Origin: Burkholderiaceae bacterium | GTDB taxonomy: Bacteria > Pseudomonadota > Gammaproteobacteria > Burkholderiales > Burkholderiaceae_C | Direction of reading: 5' to 3' | Assembly: GCA_013360485.1 (NCBI GenBank) | Contig: JABWBN010000009.1 | Span: forward strand, 1-42,608 | Length of the DNA: 42,608 nucleotides | Shown here: piece by piece, positions 1-7,415 of the stretch | How the letters are laid out: every line of letters begins with the position of its first letter | How positions within the stretch are numbered: the first letter of the stretch is position 1 | Made by a program: the position numbers and the translations under genes | Notes under the pieces: generated by a model | The model's database searches: none | What the model saw: the letters and a program-made list of their open reading frames with translations, nothing else | What the model was told of the DNA's origin: nothing

Positions 1-2
1 CC

Positions 3-350
3 TCCGCCTCGCGCGCCGCATCGGCGGCGGCGCGCTCCGATGACGGCCGGCGTGCACAGGCTCTGCTCGAAGGGCGGCCACAGGCTGCGGCGGCATCGCC
101 CGCTGTCGGGTCGGCGCCGGGCGCGCGGCTTGTGGTGCAGGTGGGCGCCTACACCGACGCCGACAAGCTGCGCGACGCGCGCGCGCGTGTCGAGAAGCTC
201 GGCTTGAAGACCTACACACAGGTGATCGAGTCCGACGGCGGCAAGCGAACCCGAGTGCGCGTGGGGCCCTTCGCCACGCGCGACGAGGCCGACAAGGCTG
301 CCGCGCGCATACGCGCCGCTGGACTGCCGGTGGCCATACTGGCACTCTGA
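3..350 (+). CDS. SPOR-domain protein, 3' part (5' end outside window)
   Basis: The reading frame is open from the window edge to the TGA at 348-350, so only about 115 C-terminal residues are present. The last 75 or so residues form a SPOR domain (VVQVGAYTDADKLRDAR, then TRVRVGPFATRDEADKA), a fold that binds denuded septal peptidoglycan. An Ala/Arg-rich linker precedes it, as in DedD-like division proteins, which have a short cytoplasmic part, one membrane segment, a linker and a terminal SPOR domain. The next gene, cvpA, begins 6 bp downstream, and the SPOR-cvpA-purF order is common in Burkholderiales, which supports a DedD-like identity. The N-terminal half is not visible, so the gene symbol is left open. 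Confidence 0.8.
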   Translation, partial: SASRAASAAARSDDGRRAQALLEGRPQAAAASPAVGSAPGARLVVQVGAYTDADKLRDARARVEKLGLKTYTQVIESDGGKRTRVRVGPFATRDEADKAAARIRAAGLPVAILAL

Positions 351-356
351 GGCGGC

Positions 357-863
357 ATGTGGACACCGCAATCCATCGGCATGGTGGATGCCGCGCTGCT
401 GGCGGTGCTGGTCCTCAGCGTGCTGGTCGGGCTGTGGCGAGGCGGCGTTTACGAGGTGATGGCGGTGTTGGGCTGGGTGGTGGCCTACGTGGCGGCGCAG
501 GCGTTCGCGCCTGTGGTGGCACCCGATCTGCCGCTGTTTGCACCCGACAGCGCCTTGCGCATCGGCCTGGCCCTGGCACTGGTGTTCTTCGTGGTGCTGC
601 TGGCGTGGTCGCTGCTGGCATGGCTGCTGCGCAAGCTCGTGCATGCCACGCCCCTCACATTGGCCGATCGCATGCTGGGCGGTGCCTTCGGCCTGTTTCG
701 CGGCATTTTCCTACTGCTGGTGGTGGCCACGCTGGTGGCACTCACTCCGGCGCAGCAGACCGCTGGATGGCAGCGCAGCCGTGGCGCCCATTGGTTGGGC
801 GTGATGCTCGAGGGCATCAGGCCCATGCTGCCGACCGCGGTTGCACGCTATCTGCCGGAGTGA
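357..863 (+). CDS. cvpA: CvpA family inner-membrane protein
   Basis: The 168-residue protein has about four hydrophobic segments (near residues 10-27, 36-55, 63-85 and 100-125) and the CvpA-type stretch [21 protein letters not shown]. The family was named for a role in colicin V production in E. coli and sits upstream of purF in many proteobacteria; its biochemical activity is not settled. The ATG at 357 lies 6 bp after the SPOR gene stop, which suggests one transcript. A longer overlapping frame (359-922) is Ala/Arg/Gly-rich and has no family features, so this frame was preferred. Family assignment is firm; function is not. Confidence 0.88.
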   Translation: MWTPQSIGMVDAALLAVLVLSVLVGLWRGGVYEVMAVLGWVVAYVAAQAFAPVVAPDLPLFAPDSALRIGLALALVFFVVLLAWSLLAWLLRKLVHATPLTLADRMLGGAFGLFRGIFLLLVVATLVALTPAQQTAGWQRSRGAHWLGVMLEGIRPMLPTAVARYLPE

Positions 864-900
864 AGCCGGCACCCATCATCCTTCGAGGACGGAAGCTCCC

Positions 901-2439
901 ATGTGCGGCATCGTCGGCGTGATCTCGCGTACGCCCGTCAACCAGTTGATCTACGACGCCCTGTTGCTGTTGCAGCACCGCGGGCAGGACGCTGCCGGCA
1001 TCGTGACGATGCAGGGCCGCCAGTGCTACATGCACAAGGCGCGCGGCATGGTCAAGGATGTGTTCCGCACCCGCAACATGCGCGCGCTGCCTGGCAGCGT
1101 GGGGCTGGGACAGGTTCGCTATCCCACCGCAGGCAACGCCTTCAACGAGGAAGAGGCGCAGCCGTTCTACGTGAATGCGCCATACGGCATCGTGCTGGTG
1201 CACAACGGCAACCTCACGAACGCCCATGCGCTCAAGCAGGAGCTGTTCGAGATCGACCGCCGCCACATCAACACCGGCAGCGATACCGAGGTGCTGATCA
1301 ACGTGCTGGCCCACGAGATGGAACTGGCCGGGCGCGACGTGCCGCTCACGCCTGAGCTGGTGTTCCGAGCCGTCAAGGCCGTGCACCGGCGCATCCGCGG
1401 GTCGTACGCCGTGATCGCGCTGATCGCCGGCTACGGGCTGCTGGCCTTTCGCGATCCGTTCGGCATACGCCCGCTGGTGCTGGGTGAGGCAGACGTACCG
1501 CTGGCCGATGGCGGTGGCCGCGAAGTGATCGTCGCCAGCGAGACGGTGGCCCTGGAAGGCACCGGGCACAGGGTGCTGCGCGATGTGGCCCCTGGGGAGG
1601 CGGTGTTCATCGACCTCGATGGACAGATCCACGCGCAGCAGTGCGCGCGGTCGCCGTCATTGAATCCGTGCATCTTCGAGTTCGTCTATCTGGCAAGACC
1701 CGATTCCGTGATCGACGGCATCTCGGTCTACCAGGCACGGCTGAACCTGGGCGAGACACTGGCCCAGCGGGTGATCAACACCATGCCGCCATCGGACATC
1801 GACGTCGTGATTCCCATCCCCGAGAGCAGTCGGCCGAGCGCGATGCAACTGGCCCAGAAGATCGGCAAGCCCTACCGCGAGGGCTTCGTGAAGAACCGCT
1901 ACGTGGGGCGCACCTTCATCATGCCCGGGCAGTCGGTGCGCAAGAAGAGTGTGCGGCAGAAGCTCAACGCCATTGCGCAGGAGTTCAGGGGCCGCAACGT
2001 GCTGCTGGTGGACGACTCCATCGTGCGTGGCACGACCAGCAAGGAGATCGTCCAAATGGCACGCGAGGCCGGGGCGAGGCGCGTGTACATGGCGTCGGCC
2101 GCGCCTCCGGTGCGCTATCCGAATGTCTACGGCATCGACATGCCGACCCGCGAGGAGTTGATCGCGCACGGCCGAACCCAAGAAGAGATCCGAGCCTTCA
2201 TTGGTGCCGATGCGCTGATCTACCAGGACGTCGACGCCATGAAGCGCGTGGTGCGCCAACTCAACCCCGCCATCGCCGGCTTCGAGGCCTCGTGCTTTGA
2301 CGGCACCTACATCACCGGCGACGTCAGCGTGGCCGACTTCGAGGCCATCGAGCACCAACGCACCCAGGCCCGCCAGGATGACGAGGAGGGCGACGCCCGC
2401 ACGCGCCTGACGTTGCAGGGCGGCACCGACGGAACCTGA
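901..2439 (+). CDS. purF: Amidophosphoribosyltransferase
   Basis: PurF catalyses the first committed step of purine synthesis, making 5-phosphoribosylamine from PRPP and glutamine in the cytoplasm. The 512-residue protein begins MCGIVGVI, so Cys2 becomes the N-terminal nucleophile after Met removal; this fixes the start at 901 even though the frame is open further upstream. The class II glutaminase domain fills roughly residues 2-235 and includes the RGQDAAGI stretch. The phosphoribosyltransferase domain follows, with the PRPP loop [14 protein letters not shown] near residues 368-381. Length is normal for the family. It lies 37 bp after cvpA, the classic cvpA-purF arrangement. Confidence 0.97.
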   Translation: MCGIVGVISRTPVNQLIYDALLLLQHRGQDAAGIVTMQGRQCYMHKARGMVKDVFRTRNMRALPGSVGLGQVRYPTAGNAFNEEEAQPFYVNAPYGIVLVHNGNLTNAHALKQELFEIDRRHINTGSDTEVLINVLAHEMELAGRDVPLTPELVFRAVKAVHRRIRGSYAVIALIAGYGLLAFRDPFGIRPLVLGEADVPLADGGGREVIVASETVALEGTGHRVLRDVAPGEAVFIDLDGQIHAQQCARSPSLNPCIFEFVYLARPDSVIDGISVYQARLNLGETLAQRVINTMPPSDIDVVIPIPESSRPSAMQLAQKIGKPYREGFVKNRYVGRTFIMPGQSVRKKSVRQKLNAIAQEFRGRNVLLVDDSIVRGTTSKEIVQMAREAGARRVYMASAAPPVRYPNVYGIDMPTREELIAHGRTQEEIRAFIGADALIYQDVDAMKRVVRQLNPAIAGFEASCFDGTYITGDVSVADFEAIEHQRTQARQDDEEGDARTRLTLQGGTDGT

Positions 2440-2456
2440 CCCTGACCAAGCACGCC

Positions 2457-3878
2457 ATGACTCCAACGGTTCGCACCCGCATCGCCCCGTCGCCCACCGG
2501 GTTTCTTCACCTGGGCACGGCCCGCACGGCGCTGTATTCGTGGGCCTATGCCCGCCACCATGGCGGGCATTTCATCCTGCGCATCGAAGACACCGATGTC
2601 GCCCGCTCCACCCAGGAGTCGGTCGACCAGATCATCGCGTCCATGCGCTGGCTGGGCCTGGACTACGACGAGGGTCCGCACTACCAAATGCAGCGTCTGG
2701 AGCGCTACCACGCGGTGGTGGAGCAGATGATCGCCGCGGGTGCTGCCTATCGCTGCTGGTGCACGCCGGCCGAACTGGACGAGATGCGCGAGGCGCAGCG
2801 CGCGCGTGGCGAGAAGACCCACTACGACCGTCGCTGGCGGCCGGAGCCGGGCAAGGTGCTGCCCGTGATTCCTGCGGGCATTCAGCCGGTGGTGCGCTTG
2901 CGCAACCCGCTCGATGGCTCGGTCACCTGGGACGACCTGGTCAAGGGGCCGATCAGCATCGCCAATGAAGAGATCGACGACCTGATCATCATGCGCCCGC
3001 CGCCCGAAGGTGCTGCCGAGGGAGCGCTGGGTATCCCGACCTACAACTTCGCGGTGGTGGTCGATGACTGGGACATGGGCATCACCCACGTCTTCCGGGG
3101 TGATGAGCATGTCAACAACACGCCTTGGCAGATCAACATCTTTCAGGCGCTGGGCGCGCCGCAGCCGCGCTTCGGCCACTGCCCCATCATCCTGGGCGAA
3201 GATGGCCTGAAGCTGTCCAAGCGGCGGGGTGCGGTCAGTGTCACGGCCTACGAGGAGGCGGGGTACCTGCCCGAGGCCATGCTGAACTACCTGGCCCGGT
3301 TGGGATGGAGCCACGGCGACGACGAGCTCTTCACCCGTGAGCAGATGGTGCAGTGGTTCGACGGCAGCCACCTGGCCCGCAGCCCGGCGCAATGGGACCC
3401 GGCCAAGCTGGCCTGGGTGAACGCGCAGTACCTGAAGCAGGCCGACGACTCCCGTCTGGCTGCACTGGTGGCCCGTGAACTGGCGCGGCGGGGCCTGGGG
3501 CCCGTTGCCGACGATCTGATGAGGCGCCGCTGCGGACTCTACAAAGACCGATGCACCACGGTGGTGGAACTGGCCGATTGGGTCGAGATGCATGAAGTGC
3601 CGGTGGTACCGGCCGAAGCCGATGTGGCACAACACGTCACCGACGCCGTGCGCCCGGCGCTGGTGGCCCTGCGCGACCGGCTGGCCGAGATCGACTGGGA
3701 CGCTGCCACCATCGCTCAGGTGCTGAAGCAAACGCTCACCGCGCACGGCCTGAAGATGCCGCAGCTGGCGATACCGGTGCGCGTGCTTGTTTGCGGACGC
3801 ACGCAGACGCCATCGCTGGATGCCGTGCTGGCGCTGTTCGAGCGCCGCACGGTGCTCGCTCGCTTGCAGCACCTATGA
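2457..3878 (+). CDS. gltX: Glutamyl-tRNA synthetase
   Basis: GltX charges tRNA-Glu with glutamate. The 473-residue class I synthetase has the HIGH-type motif [13 protein letters not shown] (His18) and the KMSKS-type motif KLSKRRGA (first Lys near residue 252). Between them are the [14 protein letters not shown] helix and the [11 protein letters not shown] stretch typical of GltX. The C-terminal helical anticodon-binding region is complete. The gene is 17 bp after purF and has no clear ribosome-binding site of its own. A tRNA-Glu gene lies about 180 bp downstream, so enzyme and substrate RNA are neighbours. The -35 box of the tRNA promoter lies inside the last codons of this gene. Confidence 0.97.
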   Translation: MTPTVRTRIAPSPTGFLHLGTARTALYSWAYARHHGGHFILRIEDTDVARSTQESVDQIIASMRWLGLDYDEGPHYQMQRLERYHAVVEQMIAAGAAYRCWCTPAELDEMREAQRARGEKTHYDRRWRPEPGKVLPVIPAGIQPVVRLRNPLDGSVTWDDLVKGPISIANEEIDDLIIMRPPPEGAAEGALGIPTYNFAVVVDDWDMGITHVFRGDEHVNNTPWQINIFQALGAPQPRFGHCPIILGEDGLKLSKRRGAVSVTAYEEAGYLPEAMLNYLARLGWSHGDDELFTREQMVQWFDGSHLARSPAQWDPAKLAWVNAQYLKQADDSRLAALVARELARRGLGPVADDLMRRRCGLYKDRCTTVVELADWVEMHEVPVVPAEADVAQHVTDAVRPALVALRDRLAEIDWDAATIAQVLKQTLTAHGLKMPQLAIPVRVLVCGRTQTPSLDAVLALFERRTVLARLQHL

Positions 3879-3891
3879 GTTGTGCTATAGT
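3864..3891 (+). promoter_or_regulatory. Predicted sigma70 promoter of the tRNA genes
   Basis: TTGCAG (3864-3869) and TATAGT (3886-3891) are separated by 16 bp, and TG-C before the -10 box gives an extended -10 element. The -35 box overlaps the 3' end of gltX. The predicted start would be about 45 bp upstream of the first tRNA. This rests on pattern match only. Confidence 0.55.
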
Positions 3892-3942
3892 CGTGGACTC
3901 GCTTGAACGGCGCTCGCGCCAGTGCAAACGGCAACGGTGCAC

Positions 3943-4018
<76 letters not shown>

Positions 4019-4059
4019 CATCCGGTGCGGCGCGGTGCGTTCGAGTCGATGAAGGATTC

Positions 4060-4135
4060 GTCCCCTTCGTCTAGAGGCCTAGGACACGACCCTTTCACGG
4101 TTGTAACAGGGGTTCGAATCCCCTAGGGGACGCCA
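4060..4135 (+). tRNA. tRNA-Glu (anticodon TTC)
   Basis: The 76-nt cloverleaf has acceptor arms GTCCCCT and AGGGGAC, discriminator G and an encoded CCA. The anticodon loop CTTTCAC gives anticodon TTC (glutamate). The T loop region GGTTCGAATCC is canonical. The gene follows tRNA-Ala and precedes a hairpin terminator, so the pair forms a short tRNA operon directly after gltX, whose enzyme charges this tRNA. Confidence 0.97.
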
Positions 4136-4141
4136 GCACAC

Positions 4142-4173
4142 AACCCCGCGGAGCGCATAGCGCCCGCGGGGTT
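4142..4173 (+). terminator. Hairpin terminator of the tRNA operon
   Basis: Arms AACCCCGCGG (4142-4151) and CCGCGGGGTT (4164-4173) are perfectly complementary over 10 bp. The 12-nt loop can itself pair further through GCGC/GCGC. The hairpin starts 7 nt after the tRNA-Glu CCA end and ends in GTTTG, as expected for a tRNA operon terminator, although the T tract is short. Confidence 0.75.
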
Positions 4174-4180
4174 TGTCGAT

Positions 4181-4300
4181 TTCCGGATCAGCTTCGCAGT
4201 GGTTCGCTGCGATGCCGATCAGCTTCGCAGTGGCTCGCTGGATGCCGATCAGCTTCGCAGTGGCTCGCTGGATGCCGATCAGCTTCGCAGTGGCTCGCTG
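4181..4300. repeat. Tandem 30-bp repeat, three perfect units plus one diverged
   Basis: Three identical 30-bp units occupy 4211-4240, 4241-4270 and 4271-4300; each runs GATGCCGATC, AGCTTCGCAG, TGGCTCGCTG. A fourth, slightly diverged copy (4181-4210, with a C-to-T change, an extra C and altered first bases) lies before them. The unit nearest the Crp/Fnr-type gene contains that gene's last codons and stop (minus strand, ending at 4279). The array therefore looks like repeated duplication of the gene's terminal codons and downstream spacer. There are no spacers between units, so it is not a CRISPR array. Confidence 0.9.
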
Positions 4301-5070
4301 GTGACCAGCTCTCGGCCTTCTGCAACCTGCTGCATGCGCGGACGGTCGAGCACGGTGATGCGCGAGTGGGCGCACTGCACCATGCCCAGGGCCTGCATGC
4401 GTCGCAGCACGCCGTTGATGCGCTGTCGGCTGGCGCACAACAGCGTGGCCAGATCGGTTTGCGAGAGCGTGAGCTCGATGTGCAGGCCCTCGTCGGTGCC
4501 GCGGCCGAACTGGCGGCACAGCCGCAGCAGCTGCTGTGCCACGCGCTGGCCCAGCGGCAGGGTCTGCAACTCCTCCATTCGCCGCAGCATGTGGCGCAGC
4601 CGCCGGCAATCCAGCAGCAGCAGGGCCTGATGCAGTTCGGGTGTGCTTTGCACCAGGGTGGTGAGGTCTTGCCGACTCACCAGCAGCAGCGTGCTGTTCA
4701 TGTGGGCGCGGATGTCCAGCTGCGTGGTGCCGCGGTCCATCAGCTCGATGTCGCCGTACCAGTCGCCGGGGCCCAGCAGGTCGAGGGTGAAGCTTCGCCC
4801 GTCGGCGAGGTCGGTGCCCAATCGCAGTGCTCCGCTGGCCACACCCACCCAGTCTGCGGCATGGCTGCCGCGCCGCATGATCAGCACACCGCGGTGGACA
4901 TGGCGCACGCGTGCCCGAGCCAGGATGGCTTGGCGCAACTCCAGCGACAGCCCCGAGAACCAGGTGCCCGACTCGACCCCCGCGCGTTCGGCCGGGTGCA
5001 GGCCGGGATGGTGTACGCCGCTCGGCGGCTCGGGGCGCATGGGCAGTGGACGTGCAAGCAGGGTGGACAT
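4279..5070 (-). CDS. Crp/Fnr family transcriptional regulator
   Basis: The 263-residue protein has an N-terminal cyclic-nucleotide-binding-type beta-roll (about residues 35-150, with GDWYGDIELMDRG near the phosphate-binding cassette position) and a long dimerisation helix. A C-terminal winged helix carries the Crp-type helix-turn-helix LSQTDLATLLCASRQRING near residues 200-220. No Fnr-type N-terminal cysteine cluster is visible, so it is probably not an oxygen-sensing Fe-S protein. The ATG at 5070 was chosen because GGAG lies about 10 nt upstream; the frame stays open to 5166. It is divergent from the two-unit TetR gene with 119 bp between them. The last codons lie in the tandem repeat. Ligand and targets are unknown. 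Confidence 0.85.
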   Translation of the reverse strand: MSTLLARPLPMRPEPPSGVHHPGLHPAERAGVESGTWFSGLSLELRQAILARARVRHVHRGVLIMRRGSHAADWVGVASGALRLGTDLADGRSFTLDLLGPGDWYGDIELMDRGTTQLDIRAHMNSTLLLVSRQDLTTLVQSTPELHQALLLLDCRRLRHMLRRMEELQTLPLGQRVAQQLLRLCRQFGRGTDEGLHIELTLSQTDLATLLCASRQRINGVLRRMQALGMVQCAHSRITVLDRPRMQQVAEGRELVTSEPLRS

Positions 5071-5088
5071 GGGCGAGGCTCCAGGAGA

Positions 5089-5107
5089 CATACCCGATTT
5101 TCGAAAA
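5089..5107. promoter_or_regulatory. Intergenic palindrome between divergent regulators
   Basis: TTTTCGAAAA (5098-5107) is a perfect 10-bp palindrome in the 119-bp gap between the Crp/Fnr-type gene (start 5070, minus) and the TetR gene (start 5190, plus), 28 bp upstream of the former. It could be an operator, but such a short AT palindrome may occur by chance. Confidence 0.25.
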
Positions 5108-5189
5108 CGACGCGAACCTGAGGATGTCACTAGGTCGACTCCGGTGGGTTGGGGCATACCCTTCATTCAATTCAGGTGGCGTCGGGGTG

Positions 5190-6458
5190 ATGATACGGCT
5201 TATGGGGAACCACCGTGCCATCCAGTCGCCGACACCCGAATTGCCGCCGTCGAGTCGCTTCGATGAGCGGCGCCAGGCGTTGCTGGCCGCAGCGGCTCGG
5301 CGCTTCAACGAGCTTGGCGTGCGCGGCGCTACGCTGGCGGTCATCGCCGGCGACGTGGGGCTGGGCACCAGCAGCGTCACCTACTACTACCGGCGCAAGG
5401 AAGACCTGGCGGCCGCATGCTTCGAGCAGGCCGTTGCGTTGCACGACGAATGGGTCTGCCAGGCCGCCGTCGAATCGTCGCTCGCACTGCGCGTCGAGGC
5501 CTTGCTGGTGGCTATGGCCCAACGGCTGGCCGAGATTGACTGTGGACGGCACCCGCAGTTCCTGCAGTTCAACGACATCCGGGCATTGCCCCAGCCCCAT
5601 CTGCAGCGCGTGTTCGGTCTCTATACCGCCTGGTGGCGGCGAGTGCGCGACTTGCTGAGCGGGCCCGAGACGATCGGTTGGACACGGCACGATCGAAACG
5701 CCCGCACGCACCTGCTGGTGTCCGTGGCGCACTGGCTGCGGGTGTGGATCGGTCGCCATGAACACGACGACTTCCCGCGCGTCGCCCGCCGTCTGGCGGC
5801 CGTGGTGTTGCACGGCTTGAGCGCCAGCGACCAGGGCTGGCCTGACGAGGTCGGTCGCACAATGGCGTGGCAGACGGCCGCGGGCTCGCCGGCGCAGGAG
5901 GCCTTCCTGCGCGCGGCCACTGAACTGGTGAACGACCAGGGATTTCGGGGAGCGTCGGTGCAGGCCATCGCTGCGCGGGTGCGACTGAGCAAGGGCTCCT
6001 ATTACCACCGCCACGACACCAAGGACGACCTCGTCGTTGCCTGCTTCGAGCGCAGCTTCGCGCTTCAGCGACAGGCGTTTGTGGCCGCTCAAGAGGCCGG
6101 CGGCAATGGCTGGCAGCGCACCTGCGAGGCGTGTGCCGCACTCGTGCGGCTGCAACTGTCTGTCGAGGGTCCCCTGCTGCGCAGTACAGCCACCAGCGCC
6201 TTGCCGACTGCGGAGCACAGGCGCGCGGCACGGCGAACGCAGATGCGCTTGACCGAGCGCTTGGCGAGCCTGCTTGTCGAATCCATGGTCGACGGCTCCA
6301 TGAGGCCGCACGATCCGGCGGTGGGTGCCCAAGTACTGGCCGGTGCAGTGAACGCCGCCAGCGAACTCACGCGTTGGGTGCCCGGGCTCGATCCGGCCGA
6401 TGCCGTGCGCGTCTACCTGCGGCCAGCCATGACGGGGCTGTTGGCACCGGCTCGGTGA
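5190..6458 (+). CDS. Transcriptional regulator with two tandem TetR units
   Basis: The 422-residue protein holds two TetR-type helix-turn-helix regions in one chain. The first (about residues 27-75) contains ATLAVIAGDVGLGTSSVTYY; the second (about 234-285) contains GASVQAIAARVRLSKGSYYH. Each is followed by a helical region of about 150 residues, so the protein resembles a covalent TetR dimer, about twice the usual 190-220 residues. The ATG at 5190 is preferred, with 5202 as an alternative; the frame stays open upstream over the divergent gene and must not be extended. It lies upstream of the crotonase-ligase operon, which it may control. The effector is unknown. Confidence 0.85.
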   Translation: MIRLMGNHRAIQSPTPELPPSSRFDERRQALLAAAARRFNELGVRGATLAVIAGDVGLGTSSVTYYYRRKEDLAAACFEQAVALHDEWVCQAAVESSLALRVEALLVAMAQRLAEIDCGRHPQFLQFNDIRALPQPHLQRVFGLYTAWWRRVRDLLSGPETIGWTRHDRNARTHLLVSVAHWLRVWIGRHEHDDFPRVARRLAAVVLHGLSASDQGWPDEVGRTMAWQTAAGSPAQEAFLRAATELVNDQGFRGASVQAIAARVRLSKGSYYHRHDTKDDLVVACFERSFALQRQAFVAAQEAGGNGWQRTCEACAALVRLQLSVEGPLLRSTATSALPTAEHRRAARRTQMRLTERLASLLVESMVDGSMRPHDPAVGAQVLAGAVNAASELTRWVPGLDPADAVRVYLRPAMTGLLAPAR

Positions 6459-6556
6459 GACCACCCGATCCAGTGCGATTGCTTTCCACTGTTGAACGAA
6501 AGACGGGGGCTGAGCAATCTGCGGCATGTTCAAGAACTACGGGTAAGTCCCAGTTA

Positions 6557-6579
6557 AATAGTTCAGTTGCTGAAATATT
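6557..6579. promoter_or_regulatory. Candidate operator upstream of the crotonase operon
   Basis: An interrupted palindrome AATA-G-TTCAG-TTG-CTGAA-A-TATT lies 29 bp before the crotonase ATG. Nine of ten positions per arm pair around a TTG centre. It stands out from the GC-rich surroundings and is in the right place to be a promoter-overlapping operator for a neighbouring regulator (two-unit TetR, Crp-type or MarR). No binding evidence exists. Confidence 0.4.
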
Positions 6580-6608
6580 CTGAGGCCTTCGATATCCGTA
6601 CGCAAGCC

Positions 6609-7415
6609 ATGTCGACAGACTTCGTTCCCGTGGCCGGTCCGCTGGCCGACCTGCACCTGCTGCACATCACGCGCAACAGCACCGTGCTGCATGCGCGCAT
6701 GAACCGACCGGGCAAGCGCAATGCGCTGAGCGATGAACTGGTACAGCAGGTGCACACCTGCTTCCAGCAGTTGCCGCAGGACGTGGGCGCGGTTGTCATC
6801 AGCGGCGAGGGCGACCACTTCTGTGCGGGCCTCGACCTGTCCGAACTGGTGGAGCGCGACATCCAGGGGGCGGTGCTGCACTCGCGCATGTGGCATGCGG
6901 CGTTCGACGCCATCCAGTTCGGTCGCGTGCCGGTGGTGGCGGTGTTGCACGGGGCCGTGGTGGGCGGCGGCATGGAGTTGGCCGCCTCGTGTCACTTGCG
7001 CGTGGCGGAGGACTCGGCCTACTTCGGCTTGCCCGAAGGTCAGCGGGGCATCTTCGTCGGTGGCGGTGGCTCGGCTCGCATTCCGCGCCTGATGGGTGTG
7101 GCGCGCATGACCGATCTCATGCTCACCGGGCGCGTGCTGGATGCGGAAGAGGGTGCTCGCGCAGGGCTCGTGCACTACCGCGTGGGTGATGGTCAGGGTC
7201 TTGCGCGTGCGCTCGAGCTCGCTGAGCGCGTCGCGCGCAACGCGCCGATGTCGAACTTCGCGGTCATGCATGCGCTGCCGCGCATCGCCGACCAGTCTCA
7301 GTCCGAGGGCCTCTTCACCGAGGCGCTGATGGCCGCCGTGGCCGGAAGCACACCGCATGCACAGGAACGCCTGCGTGCCTTTCTCGACGGCCGCGCCGCA
7401 AAGGTGACGAAGTGA
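6609..7415 (+). CDS. Enoyl-CoA hydratase/isomerase (crotonase) family protein
   Basis: The 268-residue protein matches the crotonase fold: HFCAGLDLSEL supplies the first oxyanion-hole segment and VVGGGMELAASCHL the second. Glu123 (GGGMELA) and Glu143 (GLPEGQRG) occupy the two catalytic glutamate positions of classical enoyl-CoA hydratase. It lacks the GGGFSP-type sequence of feruloyl-CoA hydratase-lyases, so hydration of an enoyl-CoA in beta-oxidation fits better than vanillin-forming cleavage. The ATG at 6609 is preferred; a TTG at 6567 in frame would lie inside the candidate operator. It overlaps the ligase gene by 4 bp (GTGA). The exact acyl substrate is inferred only from context. Confidence 0.85.
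   Translation: MSTDFVPVAGPLADLHLLHITRNSTVLHARMNRPGKRNALSDELVQQVHTCFQQLPQDVGAVVISGEGDHFCAGLDLSELVERDIQGAVLHSRMWHAAFDAIQFGRVPVVAVLHGAVVGGGMELAASCHLRVAEDSAYFGLPEGQRGIFVGGGGSARIPRLMGVARMTDLMLTGRVLDAEEGARAGLVHYRVGDGQGLARALELAERVARNAPMSNFAVMHALPRIADQSQSEGLFTEALMAAVAGSTPHAQERLRAFLDGRAAKVTK

Noticed and set aside
359-922. Alternative frame overlapping cvpA
   Set aside because: Ala/Gly/Arg-rich with no membrane segments; the CvpA frame at 357-863 has clear family features.
4181-4300. CRISPR-like repeats
   Set aside because: Units are directly adjacent with no spacers and no cas genes are present; this is a simple tandem duplication.
4911-5189. N-terminal extension of the two-unit TetR protein
   Set aside because: It would overlap the divergent Crp/Fnr-type gene and its control region and has no TetR features; the first plausible start is 5190.
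6609-7415. Feruloyl-CoA hydratase-lyase (vanillin-forming)
   Set aside because: The sequence has GGGMELA and the second catalytic Glu of classical hydratases and lacks the GGGFSP pattern of the lyase.
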